Shown piece by piece: positions 34,851 to 44,413 of a stretch of DNA of 64,000 bases (position 1 is its first letter; the number at the start of each line of letters is the position of its first letter). The stretch lies in the NCBI GenBank assembly GCA_018062085.1, contig JAGOSY010000014.1:1-64000 (forward strand), written 5' to 3'. The notes below the pieces were generated by a model. The model made no database searches, was not told where the DNA came from, and was given only the letters and a program-made list of their open reading frames with translations. The translations under genes were made by a program, and so were the position numbers. Source of the stretch: a bacterium (lineage in GTDB: Bacteria; Cyanobacteriota; Vampirovibrionia; Obscuribacterales; Obscuribacteraceae).

Positions 34851-37238
34851 TCAAAGTTGAAAGTTCAAGGGGTCGCTGAAATAGCCAATTACTTTTCCTT
34901 CTTGATTTAGAGCCGCTAGTCTCATCTGAAAGAAGCCAGGCCCTTTAACACCAGTAAAAGTAATTGGTACGCTGCAACCTTTGAGTTTGCCGAGGGTGTG
35001 AGAGAACTGTGCTTCATGGCTTTTGTTCTTGGCTCTAAAGCTGCCGCTGTAGTGTTCAAACCAACTATTGGGCTTGGAGACTTCGACGTACACTGATACT
35101 GCGCCTGGTACCATGGTGGCGTCGTAATTGAACGATGGCATTTTGCCATGTGGTCGACAGATGCCATCGCCATCTTCTATTAGAGTCTTATCGTCGCATC
35201 CAATTGTCGGTCTTTGACAATTGAGGCTGCCACTTTCAATTGCCTTTATGTGTAGTTTTTCTCCTTGAGTTAAACCTTGGACAGATAGCACAATCTGACT
35301 GATTTGACCAAGGGCTAGCCATTGCTTGTGCTCTGATACATCGAAGCGTAGGTGGCTATGACTTTCTATTTTTTCATGCTCGGCTAAGGGTTCTGCCAAG
35401 TTCAGGGGCTTAGTAAATTGACATTTCTGGTTGCTAGGAGCTACGGCTGTTAGGGTAATAACTGCTTCAGGATATTGTTTGATTTGGTTAGGCTCAAGGA
35501 GGACATCGATGTAGTCAGGGCTCTGGGCGTTGAGGGTTAGCTCTCGAGAAATAGATTCTGTCTCATTACTGAGTGCTACTTTTGATAGCTTGATACCAGC
35601 GCTTTCTTCTCCAGCAAACACAATTGGCTCAAGGGTCATACTAATGCGGTCCCATCTAAATAGTTTAGAGTCTGACCTAGTCTTGCTGCGCCAGCGCGAA
35701 ATATCGATCAAATCAGGATCGCCAAAAGTAGCTGGTTCAAAGCTGATAACTCGATTGTAGATTGCTTCTTTGGTTAGTGGCTTACTTAAGAGAACTGACA
35801 TGGTGGCAGCATTGTAGAGCATATGTGCGCCACGATAAGTATGGGGAACGTTCAATAGACAGAGCTTTTGCTCTGCCTTCAAGGACAATGCTTGTTCTTC
35901 TACTGCCGCTCTAAATCGGCTCACTTCTCTCATAGCATGGTTCCACGGCTGATTGTTGCCGCTTGTGATTATTAGTAAAACTACACTAAACCACCCAGCC
36001 GCTGCTAGTCGCAAGCTGCTTAGTACTGGCCAATTGCGTGCTTCTACTGGAAAGAGAAGCCAGGCAAAAATTAGAGCAATAGGTGCGGTTCCATAGTAGA
36101 TAAAGCGGCTACCTTGTAGAGCTGGCGTTAGATTCCAGACTTGGTAAGTGGGTAAAAGCGATAAAATTAGCCAGCCAATGGCAAAGAGCAAACCGCGTAG
36201 CGTTGTAGATCGCGATTTTGCTAGTAGTAACGCTGCCGTAAAATTTACTAGCATGGCTAGATAAACTGCCTTGAGCTGCACTGAAAGACTGTGTTTGCTG
36301 CCAAAGACGTCTATGTTAAAAGGAAATAGAATACGCAAGAGCGAGCCATCCAACCAGCGTTTAGCTAAGCTGTTAGACAGCCCCTGGCCGACTGAACCTT
36401 CGTAGCCTCCAGATATGGTGCCTAGTACAGCCAGGCGAAAAAGCAGGTAAACAATTAGAATAATCCAAAAGTGCTTTGTCTCTTTCAAGCCTGAGATCAC
36501 CCGCTCTTTGATACCATTAGGGCTGGTGCTTAGCAAGTGTAAGAGCAGCAAAGTCGGTGGCAGTGTCACAGCCATTTCTTTTGACATCAGGCCAAAGACA
36601 AAGGCCAACAGACTAAGTTTGTATGTGAAAGACTCCTTTTTGTGTGCGCTTTTCAAGTAGAGCCAAAATGACACTAAGCAAAAGACAAGAGCAATGCTGT
36701 CAACGCGAGCAATTACCCAGTTGACTACCTCGCAATGCAGTGGATATACGCTGAAAATAGTGCCGCAAGCTAGTGCTAAAGAACGATTGAGCGTTTTCTC
36801 TCCCGGCCTAAATCGCTCACCAATCTGCCCAGCAAGCAGGAACATAAGACAGCTCGCTGCAGTCTGATAGAGCCAGTTAGATATGTGAAAAGTAAGCGGA
36901 TTGGGGCCACTAATGAGGTAGTCGAGGGCGAGAGAAAGTGAAATTAAGGGGCGATAGAACGTAGTGCCTTGTGCTTGCATCCAGTTACCCCAGAAATTGG
37001 CTAACAGGGGCATGAAGTTTTGATCGATGGCATGATAGAGATAGTCGACGTGAACGAAGTCGTCAGCTAGAAAATATCCGCCAAAGCTATGTCTGAAAGT
37101 AAATAGATTGACTAAGACAATTACCCCTATCGCCAAGGCAGTAAAGAGCCTAGAGCTGCTTTCAATGGGCTCAGCGCTGAATGGAGGTTTGGCGATTTTG
37201 GGTGTGACGTTCATGGTCAGAGCTATTATAGTGTTCAC
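34851..37238 (-). CDS. GT-C-type membrane glycosyltransferase-like protein (TMTC/PMT-like)
   Basis: A 795-residue protein with about 11 helices in its first 430 residues and a beta-rich extracytoplasmic tail of about 350 residues. FLADDFVHVDYLYHA near residue 50-60 carries the Asp-Asp motif of GT-C enzymes. DYLISGPNPLTFHISNWLY and FSVYPLHCEVVNWVIARVD resemble the protein O-mannosyltransferase TMTC/PMT type. Donor is probably a polyprenyl-phosphate sugar and acceptor an exported protein or glycan. Start is either GTG 37238 or ATG 37214; a TATAAT (37231-37226, minus) overlaps the first, and neither start has a Shine-Dalgarno. It diverges from the GH1 gene only 24 bp away. Confidence 0.78.
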   Translation of the reverse strand: MNTIIALTMNVTPKIAKPPFSAEPIESSSRLFTALAIGVIVLVNLFTFRHSFGGYFLADDFVHVDYLYHAIDQNFMPLLANFWGNWMQAQGTTFYRPLISLSLALDYLISGPNPLTFHISNWLYQTAASCLMFLLAGQIGERFRPGEKTLNRSLALACGTIFSVYPLHCEVVNWVIARVDSIALVFCLVSFWLYLKSAHKKESFTYKLSLLAFVFGLMSKEMAVTLPPTLLLLHLLSTSPNGIKERVISGLKETKHFWIILIVYLLFRLAVLGTISGGYEGSVGQGLSNSLAKRWLDGSLLRILFPFNIDVFGSKHSLSVQLKAVYLAMLVNFTAALLLAKSRSTTLRGLLFAIGWLILSLLPTYQVWNLTPALQGSRFIYYGTAPIALIFAWLLFPVEARNWPVLSSLRLAAAGWFSVVLLIITSGNNQPWNHAMREVSRFRAAVEEQALSLKAEQKLCLLNVPHTYRGAHMLYNAATMSVLLSKPLTKEAIYNRVISFEPATFGDPDLIDISRWRSKTRSDSKLFRWDRISMTLEPIVFAGEESAGIKLSKVALSNETESISRELTLNAQSPDYIDVLLEPNQIKQYPEAVITLTAVAPSNQKCQFTKPLNLAEPLAEHEKIESHSHLRFDVSEHKQWLALGQISQIVLSVQGLTQGEKLHIKAIESGSLNCQRPTIGCDDKTLIEDGDGICRPHGKMPSFNYDATMVPGAVSVYVEVSKPNSWFEHYSGSFRAKNKSHEAQFSHTLGKLKGCSVPITFTGVKGPGFFQMRLAALNQEGKVIGYFSDPLNFQL

Positions 37239-37262
37239 AACAGGTATTGGAGGGTGACATAG

Positions 37263-38657
37263 TTGAGTGACAGTTCTCTTAAATTCCCAGATGGATTTTT
37301 ATGGGGTGCTGCCACATCACATTTTCAGGTGGAGGGTCATCCTAAAGAGATAGCTTCCAGGCTATCTGACTGGGCCCTTTGGACCAACGAAGCTGGAAGA
37401 ATCTCTGATAGTACGTCGGCTGACCAAGCTTGCCAGTTTTATCATCGCTACGAAGATGACATCGTCCTCATTCGCGACATGAATCTCAATGCCTTTCGTC
37501 TCTCCTTCAATTGGCCAGCTTTGCTGCAAGATCCGCCGGGTACAAGAGCTGGGCCCAGCCTTCTTGACCAAAAGCAAGTTGATTATTATCGGCGCATATT
37601 GACTAGTCTAAAAGAAAGCGGCGTGACCACTTTCGCTACTCTTTTTCATTTTACTTTACCTGATTGGTTGGCTGCCGCTGGCGGCTGGACTACCGCCTAT
37701 GCCGTCAGTGAATTTAAGCGTTTTTCTGAATTGATTGTGGCGGAATTTAGTGAGCTTGTTGACTACTGGATCACAATTAATGAACCCTTGGCCTATGTAT
37801 ATCAAAGCTATGTTGCCGGACTCTGGCCTCCCGGAATCAAGTCTGACTATCTCTCAGCTTTCAAGGCTGTTCGCCGTCTGTTAGAGGGGCATGCTGCTGC
37901 TTACGATGCTATAAAGGCAGTCAAGCCGGATGCCCAAGTTAGTTACACTCTTCATTGGCGGCCATTCATGCCTAAGAATCCGCTTAACCCGTTAGATCAT
38001 ATGGTCCGTTTTTATCGCGATTTTACTTTTAACCAGCTGTTCTCAAGCTCTCTTGAGAGTGGCGAAGTAAAGTTTCCCTTTCCTATAAACCTAAATAAAG
38101 AGATTATTTCAATCTCTGGGCCGGTGGAAGGTTTAAAGGGAAAATGCGACTACTTAGCTATCAATTACTATACCCGTGAGCTTTCGCGCTTTCGTCCTTC
38201 TTGGCCAATTGACATATTCGGGGAGAGTTCTCCTGAGCGTGAATTGGCCGTCAATGATATTGGCTGGGAGGTTTATCCACAGGGCCTCTATGATCTGCTG
38301 ACAGGCGATACTCTTGCGTATCAGTTTAATCTAGATGGTAGTAGGCGACCGGTCATTATTACCGAAAATGGTTATGCTAGCTCGTTTGCTGCTGACCTAG
38401 ATCAAGGTGATTGGTCGCTAGCCGATCAGAAAAGAGTTGATTATTTGTTGACTCACCTGCGAGAGATTCACCGTGCCATTGCTGCCGGAGTTGATGTAAG
38501 AGGATACTTGCACTGGTCGCTGCTCGATAATTTTGAATGGGCGGAAGGCCTGAAAGCTAGATTCGGCTTGATTCGAGTCAGCTATCCAACGCAAGAGCGA
38601 ATACTCAGAGCAAGTGCTAAAGTGTACGCTGAAATTGCAAAAAACAATGCTATTTAA
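37263..38657 (+). CDS. Glycoside hydrolase family 1 (beta-glucosidase-like)
   Basis: A 464-residue retaining glycosidase of typical GH1 length. It begins FPDGFLWGAATSHFQVEG. The acid/base Glu is in the family motif WITINEP (about 167), and the nucleophile Glu is in VIITENGYA (about 367). WSLLDNFEWAEG (about 418) is the aglycone/substrate Trp-Glu segment. No signal peptide, so it acts in the cytoplasm on beta-glucosides or beta-galactosides. The start is TTG 37263, supported by GGAGGG at 37249-37254. Its N-terminal GH1 core is intact. It diverges from the GT-C gene and is followed 25 bp later by dsbD. Confidence 0.94.
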   Translation: MSDSSLKFPDGFLWGAATSHFQVEGHPKEIASRLSDWALWTNEAGRISDSTSADQACQFYHRYEDDIVLIRDMNLNAFRLSFNWPALLQDPPGTRAGPSLLDQKQVDYYRRILTSLKESGVTTFATLFHFTLPDWLAAAGGWTTAYAVSEFKRFSELIVAEFSELVDYWITINEPLAYVYQSYVAGLWPPGIKSDYLSAFKAVRRLLEGHAAAYDAIKAVKPDAQVSYTLHWRPFMPKNPLNPLDHMVRFYRDFTFNQLFSSSLESGEVKFPFPINLNKEIISISGPVEGLKGKCDYLAINYYTRELSRFRPSWPIDIFGESSPERELAVNDIGWEVYPQGLYDLLTGDTLAYQFNLDGSRRPVIITENGYASSFAADLDQGDWSLADQKRVDYLLTHLREIHRAIAAGVDVRGYLHWSLLDNFEWAEGLKARFGLIRVSYPTQERILRASAKVYAEIAKNNAI

Positions 38658-38682
38658 TCGTCCGTACCGAAGAGAGGTAGTT

Positions 38683-40608
38683 TTGAGAGTTTCTTACAAG
38701 TCAAAGATGATTACTCTAGTTCTAGCATTGGCTGCGGTGTTCATTGTTTTTGTTAGGTCGGTTTCTGCTGAAGATGCTGTCTATGTAACACCGCATTTGA
38801 TATCAGATAGCCGTGCTGTAGTAGCCGGCCAATCGTTCAAGCTTGGTGTTCACCTCGACATGGCCCAAGGCTGGCACACTTACTACAAAGAGCCCGGTGA
38901 CGCCGGCATGAAAACCAGTATTGATTGGCAATTGCCACCTGGTTTTGAGGTGTCGGAGCTAATTTGGCAAAAACCTGAGAAATTTATTGAAGCCGGTATA
39001 ACGACCTATGGTTATCACGATAAAGTGTTGTTGGCTGCTGTGGTTACGGCACCAGGTAAATTGACGGTTGGCGACAAGCTTGATTTTAAGGCTAAAGTTA
39101 AATGGCTTTCTTGCAAAGAAATTTGCTTGCCTGGCAAGGGCGATGTAGAGCTTCGTTTGCCAGTTGCTACTAGTTCTAGTCCGTCGGCGGAAGCTCAAGA
39201 ATTTCAACAACTTGGTGCTGGTTTTAAGGGCTCTATTAATGATATTGGCAGTGCTGATTCCCCAAATTCGCAATCAAAAACAGTTTCTGTATTAGATTCT
39301 AGCTACAAAATTGGCGGTGGTGCCACTGATGATGGTGCCTCACTTTTTACTTACCTTGGTTTTGCCTTGATCGGGGGACTGATTCTCAACATCATGCCTT
39401 GTGTTTTACCTGTTATCGCTATTAAGGTGATGAGTTTTCTTGAGCAAGCGCAAGATTCGCCCGCCCGCGTGCGTCTTCTCGGGTTAACTTTTTCAGCTGG
39501 TATTATTTCCTCTTTTCTTGTTTTGGCGCTTGTTGTAATCGCTCTTAAGGCTGGTGGACAGTCGATTGGCTGGGGCTTCCAGTTCCAGTATCCGGGCTTC
39601 TTGATTGTCATGTGTGCTGTTGTGCTATTGATGTCACTTTCGTTTTTTGGACTTTTCTATGTCAACATCACTGTTGGTCAAGGTGAAATAGATAAGCTTT
39701 CGCAAGGTGAAGGTTTTGTCGGTACTTTCTTTAAAGGTGTCTTAGCTACAGTTTTGTCTACGCCTTGTACGGCACCATTATTGGCTCCTGCACTCGGTTT
39801 TGCCTTTGCTGAGCCAGCCTATATTGTTCTTTCTATCTTTTTTGCTGCTGGTCTCGGTATGTCCCTTCCTTACTTGCTGCTGACACTCAATCCGGCCTGG
39901 CTACAGAAGCTGCCAAAGCCTGGTGCTTGGATGGAAAAATTTAAGCAATCAATGGGCTTTATTCTCCTTGCCACGATGGTTTGGCTCGATTATGTTTTGA
40001 CCAGACAAATCGGTGCAGAGCCTGCTTCTTTTGTCAATTATTGGTTGGTCACTCTCGCTTTTTCAGCTTGGATCGTGGCATCGTTTACCGATCTAACCAG
40101 TACTAGTCAAAGAAAAATGAAGATTTATGCCATTGCCGCGCTAGTGTTTGGAGCTGCTAGTTGGTTCTGCATTTTCGCCCAGCCACAGGTGATGGCCTCA
40201 TTGAGCCCAAGTAGTAGTAGTGAGAAAACTGGCACCACGAGTGGTGATAGCTCTGGCTGGCAGCCATTTAGTGTTTCAGAGTTGAACGCTCAACTATCGG
40301 CAAACAAAACCGTGTTGCTCGATTTCACTGCCGACTGGTGTCAAACCTGTCAGGTCAATGAGAAGACCGTGCTAAGTAACAGCGCTGTGCAAGACAAGCT
40401 GAAAGAACTCAATGTGGTAAAAATGAAGGCTGACTGGACTCGGCAAGATCCAGATATAACAAAACTCCTGAGCAAATTTGGTCGCGCAGGAGTTCCGTTA
40501 TATGTGATTTTTCCAGCAGGAAAATCTGAGTCGCCTATTGTTCTGCCTGAAGTGATAACTGTTCAACTAGTTGTCGATGAGTTAGACAAAGCCGGCAAAA
40601 GCAAATAG
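38683..40608 (+). CDS. dsbD: Thiol:disulfide interchange protein DsbD
   Basis: I choose TTG 38683, which has AGAGAGG a few bases upstream; the earlier ATG 38614 lies within the GH1 gene. The product has about 641 residues: signal peptide (LVLALAAVFIVFVRSVSA), an N-terminal immunoglobulin-like domain (GWHTYYKEPGDAG, WLSCKEICLPG with its redox Cys pair), about eight transmembrane helices with the two redox Cys in NIMPCVLPVIAIK and STPCTAPLLAP, and a C-terminal thioredoxin-like domain with WCQTCQ (CxxC). Electrons pass from cytoplasmic thioredoxin through the membrane to periplasmic reductases or cytochrome c maturation. Its presence supports an envelope with a periplasm. Confidence 0.94.
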   Translation: MRVSYKSKMITLVLALAAVFIVFVRSVSAEDAVYVTPHLISDSRAVVAGQSFKLGVHLDMAQGWHTYYKEPGDAGMKTSIDWQLPPGFEVSELIWQKPEKFIEAGITTYGYHDKVLLAAVVTAPGKLTVGDKLDFKAKVKWLSCKEICLPGKGDVELRLPVATSSSPSAEAQEFQQLGAGFKGSINDIGSADSPNSQSKTVSVLDSSYKIGGGATDDGASLFTYLGFALIGGLILNIMPCVLPVIAIKVMSFLEQAQDSPARVRLLGLTFSAGIISSFLVLALVVIALKAGGQSIGWGFQFQYPGFLIVMCAVVLLMSLSFFGLFYVNITVGQGEIDKLSQGEGFVGTFFKGVLATVLSTPCTAPLLAPALGFAFAEPAYIVLSIFFAAGLGMSLPYLLLTLNPAWLQKLPKPGAWMEKFKQSMGFILLATMVWLDYVLTRQIGAEPASFVNYWLVTLAFSAWIVASFTDLTSTSQRKMKIYAIAALVFGAASWFCIFAQPQVMASLSPSSSSEKTGTTSGDSSGWQPFSVSELNAQLSANKTVLLDFTADWCQTCQVNEKTVLSNSAVQDKLKELNVVKMKADWTRQDPDITKLLSKFGRAGVPLYVIFPAGKSESPIVLPEVITVQLVVDELDKAGKSK

Positions 40609-40612
40609 CCCT

Positions 40613-41092
40613 TTACTTTATTGCCTGTACTACTTCTAACAACTGGTCATTGGTTGGCATGCCTTCAACTACATGGCGAATTACACCGTGCTTGTCTATG
40701 ACAAAGAGTACGCGGCTAGCTGTGGCTTTGCCTTCAATGACTGTACCGTAGAGCTTGCCTACCGAACCATTGAGGTCAGCTAACAGTGGCTGCTTTAGGG
40801 TGAATTTGGCAGCAAATTTTTCGTGGGTTTCAACACTGTCAGTAGAAATGCCAAGCAACTGTGTGTCGTGTTTGGCAAAGTTCTCGAGGTCTTCTGAAAA
40901 GGCGCACATTTCTTTGGTGCAGCCAGGGGTGTCATCTTTAGGGTAGAACGCTAAAATTACGTTCTTGCTGCCCTTGTAGTCAGCCAATTTGATATTGCCG
41001 ACTTCTTGTCCGTGGAGGAATGCCGGTAAATCGAAAGCTGGTGCTACTACGCCTTCTTTCAATAGTTCAGTGGTTGCTTGTGGCGATGTCAT
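40613..41092 (-). CDS. bcp: Peroxiredoxin, Bcp/PrxQ type
   Basis: A 159-residue thioredoxin-fold peroxidase. The peroxidatic Cys58 lies in PKDDTPGCTKEMCAF and the resolving Cys63 five residues later, the PrxQ arrangement. The C-terminal RVLFVIDKHGVIRHVVEG is also family-typical. It reduces H2O2 and organic peroxides with thioredoxin. ATG 41092 follows AGGAG. The gene converges with dsbD (4 bp apart). Confidence 0.95.
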   Translation of the reverse strand: MTSPQATTELLKEGVVAPAFDLPAFLHGQEVGNIKLADYKGSKNVILAFYPKDDTPGCTKEMCAFSEDLENFAKHDTQLLGISTDSVETHEKFAAKFTLKQPLLADLNGSVGKLYGTVIEGKATASRVLFVIDKHGVIRHVVEGMPTNDQLLEVVQAIK

Positions 41093-41190
41093 GTAATTAT
41101 CTCCTAACTAGAGCATGTTAAGAGCATTCTTACAGAACAAGTGCATCTGTAAGTGATCTAAAAAGATAAAGGTTCTGGTGAAGCTAGAGA

Positions 41191-44100
41191 TTAAGTACCG
41201 TGTATGGTGGAATGAATGGTGGTTAGTAAACCATCGATTTTGGTTAGATCTGTTTGCTCTAGAAATACTGCCAGAATGCCCACTTCAACATCAGTGAGTA
41301 CAGTGGTTTTCATGACGTCGCCTTGATCGGTTGTCAGTTTCGTCAAAAGCACCATTTGTTTGAGCTTACCGATTTCGAGCTTCTTCGTGGCCAAGTTTGA
41401 AGTCGAAAGCAGGGCTGTTGATAGGGCACCAAGCATGTCTTTGTCCCAACCATTGCCAACTGTGGAGGCAATCACGAGGCCGTCGTGACCAACAATTAAA
41501 CTACCAGCAACGCCCTCATAACCATCAATGGCGACAAGAATATTTCTAATTCCTTCACCACGGGCTGCACTAATAACTTTGGCGGTTGATAAGCCGCTAC
41601 CTATCTTTTTAGTTTCGCCGCTCTTAATGATGTTCTCAACAGCTTTTACGTCTAGCAAAAGCTTGCCAATGGTTTTCATCGTGCCAACGGTCTCGGGCCC
41701 TGACTTAAGAGAGCCTGACCTGGTGGATAGGCGGCCGAATTCTTTTACTTCTTTGTAGTCTGGTGAATTCTTATCGCTGCTAGGTAGTTTAGGCCCTGCT
41801 TTCGTCTCTGGCTTACTTTCTAGCTCTGCCTCGGCCTTAATCTCTTCTGCCTTCTCTGCGCTGAGAGCGGGCATGTCTCCGGTGGCGCGAGGCGAGAGTG
41901 CTGGTTTTTGCTCCTCTGTCTCAGTGCCTTCTGGCAGTGCTTGTTTTACTTTAGCTAGAGTTTCAGGGCTGACGTCTAACTGTTGGTCATCGGTTAGACC
42001 TGAGAATATGTTGTCGAGATCTTCACCAAGAGTCTCGCCAAATAGGCTCTCTTCTTCATCCTCATCTTCATTTTTGCTAACGGGCGTGGTTTCTACTGGC
42101 GGCTCGGCTTTTTCTTCTGGTTTCGTCTCTACTTTAGTTTCTGCTGGCTTGAGAACGTCTTTAACTTCTTTGAGAGCCTCAGCTGGAGCAAGATTAGAGA
42201 AGATATCGTCGATCTCGGAATCAACACCACCATCAAATAGCCCAGTCTCTGGCTCTTCAACATCTTCAGCCGGTATTAAGGTCACTTGTGGCGTTTGTAC
42301 TGCACGTGCGACTTCTTGCTGTGCCTCTGGGGGCGCCAGTTCAGAGAAGATGTTATCGATGTCCGAGTCTAGGCCGCCATCAAAGATGCTGCCTGATATT
42401 TCTTCTTCTTCTGCTTCTTCAGTTTCTTGAATTGGTTCAACGAAGCTTTGTCCTGAATCTTGTGCTGTGTCTTTGGCATATTCAAGGGGCTCGCCCAGAA
42501 GTGGGCTGAGATCGACTTCGACGGTCTTAGCAAATTCAAGGGCGGCTATTGGGTCGAGGACTTCATCTTTAGAAGTTTCGACTTCTTTTTGCGCTTCTGT
42601 CGGAGCTAGATCGGAGAAGAGATTGTCTAAATCTTGATCGACGCCACCAGCAAAAAGTGTTTCTGGCACTTGTTCTTGAACTACAACGTGTTCTTCGACT
42701 AAAGTTTGCTCTTGAACTGGTGTCTCTATAATTGCTTCGGCTGAATCAAGTAAATTGGCAAGAGATGGGACCTCTGAGGCAAGATCGGTCGGCACAGGTA
42801 CAGATACATCTGCTGCCGTTGAAAGACGCTCGCTGATACTCGTATGTCCAGCCGTCATTGATTCTGTTGCGGGCTCTAAAGCTTCTGTCTTAACTTCTTC
42901 GACAGCAGCAACCGTTTCAACTGATTCAATCTTTTCTGCTTCGGGTGCGGCAATTTCTAGGTGACCGTCTTCTTTAAATACAGTATCTAGAACTAATTCG
43001 ACAGGTGGTGTTAGCGGCTGAGCTGGTTCTTGAATATGATCATCGTCGAGTCTGTCTAGTAGGCTCTTGAGGCTGTCTGGCTCACTTTGGGGAGTGGTAT
43101 CTAGGGGCTGCTGTTTCAGCGAAGTACTAGACGAAAGCGACTGTAACTTGGTGAATGTGCTGGTGTTGCGCCGCTTCATTGCTTGCAAGCGAGTGCTTGA
43201 TGCGCTCGGAGATTGCGAATCTAATGCTGACGTTGCGTTTACTGGTGCTGCCGCAGGCTGGCTGGGCTGCGAAGCGGCTTGAGCTGCGGCTTGAGGGCTA
43301 GCTTGCGAAGTAGCCGTGGCGACAGGGGCTGCCGGCGTTGGATCTTTGGTCGATTGACTGGTGGACCTGAAGGCGCCCATCATGCCGCTACCCTGAGCCG
43401 GCTCTTTGACAGGCTCCGAAACTTCTTCTTCTTGCCCGGCCAATTCTCCTAGCTTCGCTGCTATACCAAATTCATATCCACTTTCTAGTGGCGCAAATTG
43501 AGGTTCTAATGCCTCATTTTGTGTGGTAACGGCTTCTACAGCCGGAGTGGGCTCAAACTCATTGACTTCTAAGATATCTTCGCCCGCCACAGCGGCTGGT
43601 TCATCGCCAATGCGGTCTAGCAGGCTGGCTAAACTGCCAGTTTCTTGTGCGGGCTCTACTGGTCTCTTTGGCATCTCTTTGGGCATAGATGATGGAGCCG
43701 TAAGAGTTTGAGCCGGATCCTGAAGGCTGATTGCTTTCAGATTGGTCATTGTCGAGCGCAAACTGCGACCGTCTGCTTGAGCTTGGGCGTGGGATGCTGC
43801 TTTTTCCCACTTGATCTGGGTTTCAGGGTCCACTTTGGCAGCTTTCAAGCGTCCAAGCTGGGCTTCCGCCACTTTGGCGTCGGCGAAGCTGCTCATTTCT
43901 TCTGCGTGGAGCAAGTTTATTGTGGCCATTATCGAGGCTAGGTTCATCACACCCAGCTGTACGGCATTAAAATGCACCAGCCAGTCTTGTTGAATAATCG
44001 CCATGGGGTCGCCGAATAAATTGCCAAGAGTTCCCAGAGCACAGATCATAGAACAGAGCCATAAGTAAGCAGCAAACTGCTGAATGGTAGGGCAAGCTCG

Positions 44101-44280
44101 GTATTGGTAGAAGGCGACAAATAGTGGCAGGAGAATCTGGGCTGGTATTACCCATAGATAAGGCAAGTCAAAGGTCGTTCCTGTGCTGAACGGATTCAGG
44201 CGGATCAAGGCCATGATCAGTGCTCCACCGACCAAAGCCAGCAAGCCTATCCAACTGTTCCGAAATCTGAGCCTGTGCAT
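41191..44280 (-). CDS. Membrane protein with roadblock/LC7 domain and a long acidic repeat-bearing linker
   Basis: A 1029-residue protein in three parts. The first about 120 residues have four hydrophobic helices (for example WIGLLALVGGALIMALI). Residues about 150-890 are acidic, Ser/Pro/Glu-rich and probably disordered. Residues about 900-1025 form a roadblock/LC7 domain (ILVAIDGYEGVAGSLIVGHDG, GALSTALLSTSNLATKKL), a family that binds Ras-like GTPases such as MglA or acts as a dimeric scaffold. The linker has four copies of a D-x-D-x-(I/L)-F-S-x-L-(A/T) motif (near residues 545, 632, 683, 747) and three of an S-L-x-x-L-L-D motif (near 208, 398, 502). These look like short docking helices. 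No GTPase gene is in the window. Confidence 0.8.
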   Translation of the reverse strand: MHRLRFRNSWIGLLALVGGALIMALIRLNPFSTGTTFDLPYLWVIPAQILLPLFVAFYQYRACPTIQQFAAYLWLCSMICALGTLGNLFGDPMAIIQQDWLVHFNAVQLGVMNLASIMATINLLHAEEMSSFADAKVAEAQLGRLKAAKVDPETQIKWEKAASHAQAQADGRSLRSTMTNLKAISLQDPAQTLTAPSSMPKEMPKRPVEPAQETGSLASLLDRIGDEPAAVAGEDILEVNEFEPTPAVEAVTTQNEALEPQFAPLESGYEFGIAAKLGELAGQEEEVSEPVKEPAQGSGMMGAFRSTSQSTKDPTPAAPVATATSQASPQAAAQAASQPSQPAAAPVNATSALDSQSPSASSTRLQAMKRRNTSTFTKLQSLSSSTSLKQQPLDTTPQSEPDSLKSLLDRLDDDHIQEPAQPLTPPVELVLDTVFKEDGHLEIAAPEAEKIESVETVAAVEEVKTEALEPATESMTAGHTSISERLSTAADVSVPVPTDLASEVPSLANLLDSAEAIIETPVQEQTLVEEHVVVQEQVPETLFAGGVDQDLDNLFSDLAPTEAQKEVETSKDEVLDPIAALEFAKTVEVDLSPLLGEPLEYAKDTAQDSGQSFVEPIQETEEAEEEEISGSIFDGGLDSDIDNIFSELAPPEAQQEVARAVQTPQVTLIPAEDVEEPETGLFDGGVDSEIDDIFSNLAPAEALKEVKDVLKPAETKVETKPEEKAEPPVETTPVSKNEDEDEEESLFGETLGEDLDNIFSGLTDDQQLDVSPETLAKVKQALPEGTETEEQKPALSPRATGDMPALSAEKAEEIKAEAELESKPETKAGPKLPSSDKNSPDYKEVKEFGRLSTRSGSLKSGPETVGTMKTIGKLLLDVKAVENIIKSGETKKIGSGLSTAKVISAARGEGIRNILVAIDGYEGVAGSLIVGHDGLVIASTVGNGWDKDMLGALSTALLSTSNLATKKLEIGKLKQMVLLTKLTTDQGDVMKTTVLTDVEVGILAVFLEQTDLTKIDGLLTTIHSTIHGT

Positions 44281-44292
44281 GAATCTTTGCTA

Positions 44293-44346
44293 GTCTACCC
44301 TTTGCCCGTCTACTAATCTTGTCTACTGATCTTGTGTACTTATAGT
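44293..44346. repeat. 13-bp intergenic tandem repeat upstream of the roadblock gene
   Basis: GTCTACTAATCTT (44308-44320) and GTCTACTGATCTT (44321-44333) differ by one base. A decayed third unit GTGTACTTATAGT (44334-44346) follows, and another GTCTAC starts at 44293. The array lies in the 133 bp between pheT's stop and the roadblock start. Confidence 0.8.
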
Positions 44347-44413
44347 TGCCCCAAACTTTTTATACCCGGCGAGGCAATTACTAACAGCTCGGTATTCAAA
44401 AGCTTTCTAAAGC

